Positions 1-6,764 of a DNA stretch of 40,189 nucleotides are shown here, in pieces. The notes under the pieces were generated by a model, which worked only from the letters and a program-made list of their open reading frames with translations, did not search any database and was not told the DNA's origin. Source of the stretch: an uncultured Acidimicrobiaceae bacterium. Its GTDB lineage: Bacteria; Actinomycetota; Acidimicrobiia; Spongiisociales; UBA5794. The first letter of the stretch is position 1. Each line of letters begins with the position of its first letter. A program made the position numbers and the translations under genes. The DNA is taken from NCBI GenBank assembly GCA_947259365.1, contig CAMYMC010000047.1, forward strand, positions 1-40,189. Direction: 5' to 3'.

Positions 1-1
1 G

Positions 2-1246
2 CCGTGGTGGAAGCGGCCCGCGACCGTCGCCACGGCCAGCGCCGCCGCGGTCCTCCTCGCCGTCGGCGCGACCACGTGGCTGCTGGCGGGCGACACCACC
101 GTCCCTCCCGCCGACACGAGCCCCCCGACGACACCGCCCGTGGCGACGACGCTCGCACCGGAGCTCACGGCAACGACCGGGACTGCGCCGGGGACGACGA
201 CGGCAACGCCGCCAACAACCGTTGTAGATCCCCCGCAGCCACACTTCGAGGCCACGGGTTGGCAGCTTGTGACGCCGCCCATCGAACTCGGGGGCGCATC
301 GGCTGCTGTGTTCGAGGGCACGGTCGCAAGCGACGCTGGCTTGGTCGCGACCGGCAGCACTGGCGTGTGGACATCACCGGACGGCATCGAGTGGATCCAG
401 GTGGGCGATGAATGGGATCCTGTCGGTCTGGGAGTCGGGGTCGACATCCTCGACCTCGCCGCCAACGGTGACCTCGTCGCAGCCGTCATCTACAACGGGT
501 GGGACGCAGTCGCCGGCGTCGCCATATCGACTGACGCCGAAGCCTGGACGTTCACTCCCTTGGCCGAGCTCTCGGAAGGTGAACAGCCCGCCGCACCGCT
601 GAGCATCACCGCATACGGCACGGACGGCTTCCTCATCGCCGGCGGCGCGGTCTGGAAAACGGACGACGGCGTGGCATTCGACCTTGTCCACGAAGGAACC
701 AACTCGGACTTCTGGTCGAGTGCCACTGGAGGCCGGACGGCCGTCGTGGGCACGAGTGAAGGTGAGCTGCTCGTGACGCGCGACGGCGAGACCTGGGAGC
801 AACCGCCGCGGCTCGCCGGCGTGCTCGGCGACGGGGAGCCGTGCCCATGGGTGTCCCTGGAGGCGCTTGCCCACGGCCCGGCTGGCTTCGTGGCCGTCGG
901 TGCCTGCGGTCGGCACGGGACCGCATGGACGTCACCCGATGGATTCGTCTGGTCGCAGGTTCCTCTCGATGAGACCGCCTTCGGTGACCTTGCCTGGCTT
1001 CATGCTTTGGTGGCGACTGAGCAGGGTTACGTGGCCGGTGGTCACTCCGGACCGGAAGGCGCGCCCCGTGCTCCCACGGTGTGGACGTCGTCCGATGGTC
1101 TCGCCTGGACCCGGACGGTTCTCGACGAGTCGGTCATCGAGGACGGTGGCGTGCTTGGCGTCGCCATCCACCTCGACACCCTCGTGGCGGTGGGCTGGGT
1201 GGACGACGAAGCCGCCATCTGGACCGCCGACGTCGTCATCCGCTGA
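2..1246 (+). CDS. Membrane-anchored extracytoplasmic beta-propeller protein (5' end outside window)
   Basis: The frame is open from base 2, so the true start lies upstream. The first visible residues are basic (PWWKRPA) and lead into a single hydrophobic helix (about residues 8-29). A Thr/Pro-rich linker of about 45 residues follows, then a secreted domain of about 320 residues. That domain holds repeats of the type WTSPDG-x-x-W (VWTSPDGIEW, AWTSPDGFVW, VWTSSDGLAW and weaker copies), about seven in all, which suggests a seven-bladed BNR/sialidase-like propeller. The layout matches the protein at 11367-12764, which is coupled to an ECF sigma gene, so a sigma gene may sit just upstream of this window. 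That neighbour and an anti-sigma role are inference. There are no catalytic residues I can name. Confidence 0.8.
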   Translation, partial: PWWKRPATVATASAAAVLLAVGATTWLLAGDTTVPPADTSPPTTPPVATTLAPELTATTGTAPGTTTATPPTTVVDPPQPHFEATGWQLVTPPIELGGASAAVFEGTVASDAGLVATGSTGVWTSPDGIEWIQVGDEWDPVGLGVGVDILDLAANGDLVAAVIYNGWDAVAGVAISTDAEAWTFTPLAELSEGEQPAAPLSITAYGTDGFLIAGGAVWKTDDGVAFDLVHEGTNSDFWSSATGGRTAVVGTSEGELLVTRDGETWEQPPRLAGVLGDGEPCPWVSLEALAHGPAGFVAVGACGRHGTAWTSPDGFVWSQVPLDETAFGDLAWLHALVATEQGYVAGGHSGPEGAPRAPTVWTSSDGLAWTRTVLDESVIEDGGVLGVAIHLDTLVAVGWVDDEAAIWTADVVIR

Positions 1247-1252
1247 CGGGCG

Positions 1253-2332
1253 TCAGCCGCCGTCGCCGGGCTCGTCCTCTCCCGCTCCCTCGACGAGGGC
1301 GGACGGTTCGTCCCCAGCTAAGGGCCCGACGTCGCCGGCCGGGAGCCGCACCTCCCAGTCCGTCGACGTCTCCATCAGCGGCGCCGCCTTCGTGTTGACG
1401 AGGAGCCGGAAGACGTCGGGGCGGTTGTAGTGCCCGGAGAGGTCGTGGCGCAGCTTCATGGTGATGCCGCGGTCGAGGTCCATGTCGGCGTAGATGATCT
1501 CCTCCTGGTCGCCGTCGACCGGCCCGGCGAGGATCCTCGTGTCGGGCCCGACGATGACCGAGCCACCGCCGACTTCGGGCCGGGCGAGAAACGCGAGGTT
1601 GTCCTCGTCGCCCCCGGCGATCATCTCCCTCATCCGGTCGGTGACGACGCCGGAGGCGCTGATCACGAACGCCTTCGACATCTGGGCGAACGACTTCGCC
1701 ATCGTGAGCGCGATATCGGCCATCGGCACGCTGATCTTGGGGAAGTGGTTGGGCCATGCCATGACGTGGACCCGGGTGTTCTCGGCGGTGAGGGCAAAGA
1801 TCGCCAGCGGATTCGAGTTCTCCCCGCACATGAGGCCGCTGATCGGACCGAACTCGGTTGGGATCGACCCGAAGGTGTCCGGGCCGCCCGCCCGGTGGAC
1901 GAGTCGCTCCCCCACCGTCGGCACCAGCTTCTGGTGCTTGCCGAGCACCGACCCGTCGGGCCCCAGGAACAACTGGGTGTTGTACATCGTCCCGAACGTG
2001 CCCGGCTCGCGCTCGCAGAGACCCATGACGACGTAGGCGCCTGCCTCGCGAGCCGCCTCGCCAAGCGCCTGGACCTCGGGACCTGGGATCTCGACCGAGT
2101 TCTTGAACAGATCGGTGCTGAGTGCGGTGGCAGTGGCGTCGGTGCCGGAGTGGAAGTGAAACCAGATCGGGTGGGCCGGGATGAACCCCTCGGGGAAGGC
2201 GACGATGCGCGCCCCGTTCTGGCCCGCCTCCCGGATGAGGGCGCACGCCTTTTCCGTCGAGGCCTCGCGGTCGAGGAAGACCGACGCCGCCTGCACCGCC
2301 GCTCCGCGGATCACCGGACTCATGTCTCCCAC
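1253..2332 (-). CDS. Nitrilase / carbon-nitrogen hydrolase
   Basis: This 359-residue protein belongs to the nitrilase branch of the carbon-nitrogen hydrolase superfamily, which hydrolyses nitriles to acids in the cytoplasm. The Glu-Lys-Cys triad is visible: E48 in FPEGFIP, K135 in HQKLVPT and C169 in GLMCGENSNP. The length is normal for nitrilases. The residue after the catalytic Cys is Gly where many characterised nitrilases have Trp (CWE), so the substrate cannot be assigned. The start is ambiguous: GTG at 2332 follows GGAGGA by four bases, while an ATG nine bases further in (2323) is also possible. It converges with the propeller gene, leaving six bases between the stops. No neighbour points to a pathway. 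Confidence 0.9.
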   Translation of the reverse strand: MGDMSPVIRGAAVQAASVFLDREASTEKACALIREAGQNGARIVAFPEGFIPAHPIWFHFHSGTDATATALSTDLFKNSVEIPGPEVQALGEAAREAGAYVVMGLCEREPGTFGTMYNTQLFLGPDGSVLGKHQKLVPTVGERLVHRAGGPDTFGSIPTEFGPISGLMCGENSNPLAIFALTAENTRVHVMAWPNHFPKISVPMADIALTMAKSFAQMSKAFVISASGVVTDRMREMIAGGDEDNLAFLARPEVGGGSVIVGPDTRILAGPVDGDQEEIIYADMDLDRGITMKLRHDLSGHYNRPDVFRLLVNTKAAPLMETSTDWEVRLPAGDVGPLAGDEPSALVEGAGEDEPGDGG

Positions 2333-2439
2333 GCGTTCCTCCCGTCCACCGACCGGAGGCTACAGCGAGGCGCCGTTGGAGAGAGGTGCCGGGTCCGAGC
2401 CACCGGTTCCTGTCGGCATCAGCCGATATGATCGAATGT

Positions 2440-2770
2440 ATGTTCGATAGCGAGTTCGAGGTGATTCCCCGGCTCATCGAAGGCTCGACCCGGGCCCGGA
2501 GCTGGCGGCGTTCCTGTCCGCGATCGACATCAGGAGGCTGTCGGGGCACGACGGGATCATCGTGTTGCAGGCCCATCAGCGCATGGCGTCCCGCTACCAG
2601 GCCCAGGTCTCCGAGGGCATGGCCGCCGTCGCCGAGGCGATCGCCGAGCCCGGCGACCTGGATGCTGCGGTGGAGAGGGCTGCGGTCGAGATCGGGCGCT
2701 CCCGAACGGCGACCAGGAATGGACGAGCCGACTCGGCCACACCTACACCGTCGGCGGCAGGCCTCCGTGA
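2440..2770 (+). pseudogene. Decayed DUF222 / HNH endonuclease (13E12-repeat family) relic
   Basis: An ATG at 2440 opens MFDSEFEVIPRLIEG. After that the family-like sequence continues only in another frame: LDPGPELAAFLSAID, then RRLSGHDGIIVLQAHQRMA and on to AAVERAAVEIG at about 2697. This is the N-terminal pattern of actinobacterial DUF222 proteins. From about 2699, a further frame change gives PNGDQEWTSRLGHTYTVG and a stop at 2768-2770. That matches the conserved C-terminal tail of DUF222-HNH proteins (WTSPLG-x-x-Y). At least two frameshifts and the loss of several hundred codons, including the HNH core, are needed to explain it. Such genes are multicopy and mobile-like in actinomycetes. The family is recognised from motifs and the deletion is inferred from the joined ends. 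Confidence 0.75.
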
Positions 2771-2842
2771 GGCTCAGGCTGTCCGGTCCGAAATACCGCC
2801 GATCGCTACCGTCACCACCCGACCCGACGGGTGAGGAGGCGC

Positions 2843-3358
2843 ATGAGCCGGTTCAAAGAGGCGATCCGCAGCGGTATGGGCGAGTACCTCGACAAGCTCG
2901 AGGAAGCACTCGACGGGCTCACCGCGGCCGAGACCCGGTGGCAGGCATCGACGGAGGCCAACCACATCGACTGGCTCGTCTGGCACATGGCGCGGGTCGA
3001 GGACAGCTGGATGAACGCGGTCATGGGCGACGGCGAGCAGGTGTGGCTCGCCGGGGGCTGGGCCCGTAGGACCGGCATCACCGCAAAGGGATCGGGCTAC
3101 GGCCAGACGATCGACGAGGTTCGCGCGCTGCCGGTGGTGCCGATGGCGGAGTTGATGGGCTACTTCGCCGCGGTGCGGGAACGGTCGTTCGAGGTGCTGG
3201 ACCGATTGGAGGAATCTGCGCTCGACCGTCGGGTCGAGCATCCCGGGATCAAGGACATCACCGGGCGGTGGGTTCTCGGCCACGTCCTCGTCGAGGAATC
3301 CCAGCACCTCGGGCAAGTGGCGTTCATCCGCGGGCTGATTCGCGGGCTCGACGGGTAG
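2843..3358 (+). CDS. DinB-family (DUF664-like) protein
   Basis: This 171-residue protein has the DinB four-helix pattern. An N-terminal helix (FKEAIRSGMGEYLDKLEEAL) is followed by a His in the second helix (EANHIDWLVWHMARVEDSW). A third His lies near the C-terminus (VEESQHLGQVAFIRGL). The His residues fit the divalent-metal triad of the DinB/YfiT superfamily. Members include thiol S-transferases that use mycothiol or bacillithiol, but many have no known reaction. GAGGAGG lies just before the ATG at 2843; a GTG at 2831 is a less likely start. It is a single gene, 72 bases after the DUF222 relic. Confidence 0.85.
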   Translation: MSRFKEAIRSGMGEYLDKLEEALDGLTAAETRWQASTEANHIDWLVWHMARVEDSWMNAVMGDGEQVWLAGGWARRTGITAKGSGYGQTIDEVRALPVVPMAELMGYFAAVRERSFEVLDRLEESALDRRVEHPGIKDITGRWVLGHVLVEESQHLGQVAFIRGLIRGLDG

Positions 3359-3398
3359 ACCGACCGCAGCCTTCGGCCTCCGAGCGACACCGGGACGC

Positions 3399-3725
3399 TC
3401 AGTCGACAGGGAGCGCCTTGTCCTCGGTGAGCAGCTCGTAGAACTCGATCCACGACCCGGTGGTGAGCTCGCGCAGCTTGGCGCCGAGTTTGCCGGTGCG
3501 CTCCGGGAACACGTTGCCACCCCGGTACGGCGAGTCGATGACCTCGGCGGTCCACTCCATGTAGACGCGGTCCTTCTCCCCCGGCAGCGTGCCGCCGTTG
3601 AAGTACACCTGCACCGGGCTGCGCTGGTCCGCCTCCTCGTAGGCCTTCCCCATTTCGGCGACGATCGATGCCGCCTGGCGCGCCTGACGCGGCTGGACCG
3701 TCCACACCCTCCTGATCACATACAT
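3399..3725 (-). CDS. Uncharacterised 108-residue protein, possibly a dimeric alpha/beta barrel
   Basis: A small soluble protein starting MYVIRRVWTVQPRQARQAA. An opening beta-strand, a helix carrying REGULAR-spaced Ala/Glu residues, and a second strand (SPVQVYFNGG) resemble the ferredoxin-like alpha+beta barrel of NIPSNAP and antibiotic-monooxygenase families. I do not recognise a specific family. There are no Cys residues and no membrane segment. A GAAGG sequence lies eight bases before the ATG at 3725. It converges with the DinB gene and precedes the sensor kinase, which is on the same strand and whose stop lies 65 bases upstream of this start. The fold is inference from the pattern only. 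Confidence 0.7.
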   Translation of the reverse strand: MYVIRRVWTVQPRQARQAASIVAEMGKAYEEADQRSPVQVYFNGGTLPGEKDRVYMEWTAEVIDSPYRGGNVFPERTGKLGAKLRELTTGSWIEFYELLTEDKALPVD

Positions 3726-3790
3726 CCTCTCGGCCTTCGTTGCGAGGCGGCGACGCTACCAGCGTTCGAGATCAGGCGGGCGGGGCCGGT

Positions 3791-5704
3791 TCACCCCGCA
3801 GCGCGCAGCGTCACCTCGAAGCGAGTCTCGCCGTCGACGCGGCGGTACTCGAGATCGCCTCCCATCTGGCGAGCCAGCCGCTGGGCCACATGGAGCCCGA
3901 GTCCGATCGATGCCGGCTGGCCCCGTTTGTTCTGAGCCCGGCCGTACGCCTTGAAGATCGTGAGCTCCTCACCCGGGGGAACTCCGGCACCGTTGTCGAC
4001 GACGGCGATCACGACCCGGGACGCTTCGTGCGCGAGCTCGACGCGTACGTCGTCGCCTCCGTACCGGTCGGCGTTCGACACGAGGTTGCGGATCACCTGC
4101 CGGAGTCGCAGTGCATCCGCCCACACCGGCGGCGCCTCGCCGACGACGGCGACGCGCTCCCCACCGGCGACACCGCGCAGGACCGCGTCGACCTCTCCGC
4201 CGACCGCCACCGCATGCAGCGAGACGTCGAGCGTTCCCATGTCGGCGCGCGCCGAGACGAGGAGATCCTCCACGAGGTCGGAGAGCTCGTTGCTCTGCTC
4301 CGCGATCAGTGCGGTGAGCTCCGAGCGCTCCGTGTCCTGCAGCGGCTCGTCCGAGAGCAGCACCTCGGAGAGGCCGACGACGGTCGTGAGCGGCGTGCGG
4401 AGCTCGTGGCTCACCGAAGCGATGAATTCGTCCTTCGACCTGATCAGGGACTCCTGTTCTCGATTCAGCTCGGCGGCGGCGGACAGCGAGTCAACGAGGC
4501 GGGCGTTCGCTATGGAGACCGCGACCTGGGCCGCGAACGTCTCGAGGGTCTCCACCTCCGACGGCTTGAAGCCTCCGATGTCGCCGAGGCGGTTGGAGGC
4601 GACGACGAGGCCGAGGCAATCGCCGTCGCCGTCGACCAGTGGCGTCGCGATCGAAGCCACACCGGTCGTGGTCTCTGCGGCTGCGGCGCTCACCGACGTC
4701 CCGGACCTGATGGCCCTGAGCCACGGGAGCTCGAGCGAGGAGAGCGCGACGGGGCTCATGGCCCGGTTCGTTCCGTCGGGTCCCACCGCCGTGACGAGCG
4801 CCGAGCCGTTGCTCGCGTCGCCGAGAAGGTAGATCTCGGCGACCTCGGCATTGAGCATGCGCCGTACCGCGGCGCACGCTCGGGCCAGCGCCTTCTCGAG
4901 CTGCGGTGCGCCGAGAAGCTCCCGGGTCGCGTCGTACAACGCCGTGAGTCGGGTCCGCTGCACCCGCTGGCCCACGTAGGCCCAGTAGGCCGTGAACAGC
5001 GCGACCGGCGGCACGGCCGCGAGCCACACGGCGCTGGGCCGGTGCCACACGATCATGGCGGCACCGAGCGCCATCCCCGTGTTCAGCATCGCCGCCAGGG
5101 CCCCCATCCCGAAGACCTCCAGCATGTCTGCGAACGTGATCTGGCCGCCGGTGAGGCGAATCGCCGCGTTGATGACGACGTCGGCGACGAGGAGCGCAGC
5201 CAGGGTGGCGAGGAGCGCCCCGGCCCAGCCGATGGGCCCGAGCGGATCGCCGAGGCGCGCATACATGTGGAAGACCGCCACCGCGATGCTCGTCTGCAGG
5301 GCGAACTGAGCGACGTTGAACACGAGCTTGAGGAGCTGCTGGCGGCGATGGATCGCGAGCACGAGCACATTGCCGACGACGTTCGCGACGATGACGTCAC
5401 CGGGCGATGCGAAGAACAGTCCGAGCACCAGGGCGAACTCGCTCATCGAGAACGAATGCGCCTGCCGGCCGAACTCGAGGTGAACGACGGCCAGCTCCGC
5501 CAAATAGAACGCGGCAATGAGCCCGGCCAGAGGAATCCGCACCGGCGCGTCCAGGCCGGCGCCTCCGCCCACGACGTCGAAGAGCGCCACCGCGCTCAGC
5601 ATGATCGCTGCAGCCAACAGCCAGACCTTGTGCACACCGGACAGGCTGATGCGCCGCCGCACCAGCACGGGATCGAAGACGCCGTCCGGGGTGGGCGTCG
5701 TCAT
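3791..5704 (-). CDS. Membrane-bound sensor histidine kinase with GAF domain
   Basis: This 637-residue kinase has about seven to eight predicted membrane helices in residues 27-235. A GAF-like domain follows (about 245-395, ending AAQVAVSIANARLV). Then comes a HisKA dimerisation helix with the phosphoacceptor in SVSHELRTPL (H433), and an HATPase_c domain with an N box (VIRNLVSNADRYGG), a G1 box (VVDNGAGVP) and a G2-like GLGLHVAQRLA. The membrane part resembles a MASE-type sensor region rather than a large periplasmic sensor, so the cue may be intramembrane, or cytoplasmic through GAF. No response regulator is adjacent, so it is an orphan kinase here. Its ATG overlaps the stop of a small upstream ORF (5701-5856). 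Confidence 0.93.
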   Translation of the reverse strand: MTTPTPDGVFDPVLVRRRISLSGVHKVWLLAAAIMLSAVALFDVVGGGAGLDAPVRIPLAGLIAAFYLAELAVVHLEFGRQAHSFSMSEFALVLGLFFASPGDVIVANVVGNVLVLAIHRRQQLLKLVFNVAQFALQTSIAVAVFHMYARLGDPLGPIGWAGALLATLAALLVADVVINAAIRLTGGQITFADMLEVFGMGALAAMLNTGMALGAAMIVWHRPSAVWLAAVPPVALFTAYWAYVGQRVQRTRLTALYDATRELLGAPQLEKALARACAAVRRMLNAEVAEIYLLGDASNGSALVTAVGPDGTNRAMSPVALSSLELPWLRAIRSGTSVSAAAAETTTGVASIATPLVDGDGDCLGLVVASNRLGDIGGFKPSEVETLETFAAQVAVSIANARLVDSLSAAAELNREQESLIRSKDEFIASVSHELRTPLTTVVGLSEVLLSDEPLQDTERSELTALIAEQSNELSDLVEDLLVSARADMGTLDVSLHAVAVGGEVDAVLRGVAGGERVAVVGEAPPVWADALRLRQVIRNLVSNADRYGGDDVRVELAHEASRVVIAVVDNGAGVPPGEELTIFKAYGRAQNKRGQPASIGLGLHVAQRLARQMGGDLEYRRVDGETRFEVTLRAAG

Positions 5705-5856
5705 CTTCGCCGTTCCTCAGCGTCGGCGACCGCGACCACTCCTTCGCGTCCGGGCACCGGAGGGTGCGATGAGGGCGCGCCGGCGACCGCGAGCGGTGAG
5801 ACCACGGCCGGCCGTCTTCCCGACCGCGGTCCGGCACGCGACGTTGCCGCCGTCAT
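5701..5856 (-). CDS. Possible 51-residue small protein coupled to the sensor kinase
   Basis: An ATG at 5856 has AAAGGA five bases upstream. It opens 51 codons (MTAATSRAGPRSGRRPAVV...) that end in a TGA overlapping the kinase ATG as ATGA. The peptide is Pro/Arg/Ala-rich with no membrane segment or known motif. GC at third positions is about 70%, lower than in neighbouring genes, so the protein itself may not be conserved. It may work as a leader that couples translation into the kinase. The ribosome site and overlap are seen directly; the function is unknown. Confidence 0.45.
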   Translation of the reverse strand: MTAATSRAGPRSGRRPAVVSPLAVAGAPSSHPPVPGREGVVAVADAEERRR

Positions 5857-5941
5857 GAACGTCCTTTCGGATGTGTCGGTTGTGCGTTGTTGATCGGCGT
5901 CGCAGCCCGATTGCTTGGGAAGGGTTCTCCGCGATTCCGGC

Positions 5942-5953
5942 CGGACTAGTCCG
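5942..5953. promoter_or_regulatory. 12-bp perfect palindrome CGGACTAGTCCG
   Basis: A perfect 12-bp palindrome ends 11 bases before the -35 box of the merR promoter. It contains CTAG, a rare tetranucleotide in many bacteria. It could be a second operator, for a repressor or for an unknown regulator of the selenoprotein operon. Its position supports a regulatory role, but no binding protein can be named. Confidence 0.4.
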
Positions 5954-5964
5954 CCGGATCTCTC

Positions 5965-5995
5965 TTGACCTTTGAGTTACTTGAAGGTTTATGGT
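5965..5995 (+). promoter_or_regulatory. MerR-type promoter with 19-bp spacer and internal dyad
   Basis: A -35 box TTGACC (5965-5970) and a -10 box TATGGT (5990-5995) are separated by 19 bp, longer than the usual 17. Within and around the spacer lies an imperfect dyad (5968-5988) with outer arms ACCTT and AAGGT. Long-spacer promoters with a central dyad are the hallmark of MerR-family activation by DNA untwisting. The -10 lies 29 bases before the merR ATG, so the operon is probably autoregulated by the metal- or thiol-responsive regulator encoded at 6025. Confidence 0.8.
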
Positions 5996-6024
5996 GAGCG
6001 AAACACCATCGAGAGCTGGAACGC

Positions 6025-6453
6025 ATGCGCATCGGAGAAGCAGCGGCAGAGGTCGGCCTCGACGCGTCCACGATCCGGTTCTACGAGTCGGCGGGGCTCC
6101 TCCCCGAACCGGCTCGCACCCCGGCCGGGTACCGCGACTACGGCGGCGAGAACCTCGACCTCATGCGGTTCGTCAAGCGGGCACGCGGCCTGGAGATCCC
6201 CCTCGCGGACATCCGCCAGATCGTCGAGCTCCGCAATCGGGGTCAGGCGCCGTGCCGCGTGGTCCGGGATGTCATCGATCGCGAGGCGGTGATGATCGAT
6301 GCCCGAATCGAAGAGCTGAAACAGCTCCGCGCGGAGCTGCGACGCCTGCAGAAGCTGGCGGCGGAGGTGGCAGACGACTGGCCGTCGGGAGCGTGTGTGT
6401 GCCACGTCGTCGAGTCCAACCAGGGCCGCGCGCCCGGAGACGAAGCCCGGTGA
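6025..6453 (+). CDS. MerR-family heavy-metal/thiol-responsive regulator
   Basis: This 142-residue protein has the MerR winged helix-turn-helix at residues 1-70 (MRIGEAAAEVGLDASTIRFYE, then GYRDYG). A long dimerisation coiled coil covers about 80-115. Cys77 at the start of that helix and a C-terminal CVC (C124, C126) sit where metal-binding Cys occur in MerR, CueR and related regulators. The ligand is probably a soft metal or a reactive sulfur/selenium species; this cannot be fixed from sequence. The gene lies directly behind a 19-bp-spacer promoter. Its stop overlaps the GTG of the next gene, so it heads a three-gene operon. Confidence 0.92.
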   Translation: MRIGEAAAEVGLDASTIRFYESAGLLPEPARTPAGYRDYGGENLDLMRFVKRARGLEIPLADIRQIVELRNRGQAPCRVVRDVIDREAVMIDARIEELKQLRAELRRLQKLAAEVADDWPSGACVCHVVESNQGRAPGDEAR

Positions 6454-6764
6454 ACATCACGCTTCAGTACTTCGACGGGTGCCCCAACTGGGAAACGACC
6501 CGCCACGACGTCGCCGGGCTCCTGGACGAGCTGGAGCTCCCCGCCACGATCACGCTCCAGAGGATCGAGTCACCGGAGGAGGCCGAGGCGTGCGGCTTCC
6601 GTGGCTCGCCAACCCTGCTCGTCGACGGGGTCGACCCCTTCGCCGACCCTGATGCGCCGGTCGGGCTCGCCTGCCGGATCTACATCACCGAGGCCGGCCC
6701 GGCCGGCTCGCCCTCGCCGGCCCAGCTCCGCAAGGCACTCACCGCACCTGCATCCCCGTCATGA
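6450..6764 (+). CDS. Thioredoxin-fold DF-type small protein
   Basis: A 104-residue protein starting at a GTG that overlaps the merR stop. The N-terminal strand ends in YFDGCPNW (C11), the thioredoxin active-site position with a single N-terminal Cys. The cis-Pro loop is GSPTLLVDG (P54). Further Cys are C48 and C75 (GLACRIY). I recognise this as a small thioredoxin-like family in actinobacteria, often found near MerR and mercury-related genes. As I recall, some members have selenocysteine at the first Cys; here the codon is TGC. Its stop overlaps the ATG of the rhodanese gene (ATGA). A partnership in which it reduces or receives sulfur/selenium from the rhodanese is inference. Confidence 0.8.
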   Translation: MNITLQYFDGCPNWETTRHDVAGLLDELELPATITLQRIESPEEAEACGFRGSPTLLVDGVDPFADPDAPVGLACRIYITEAGPAGSPSPAQLRKALTAPASPS

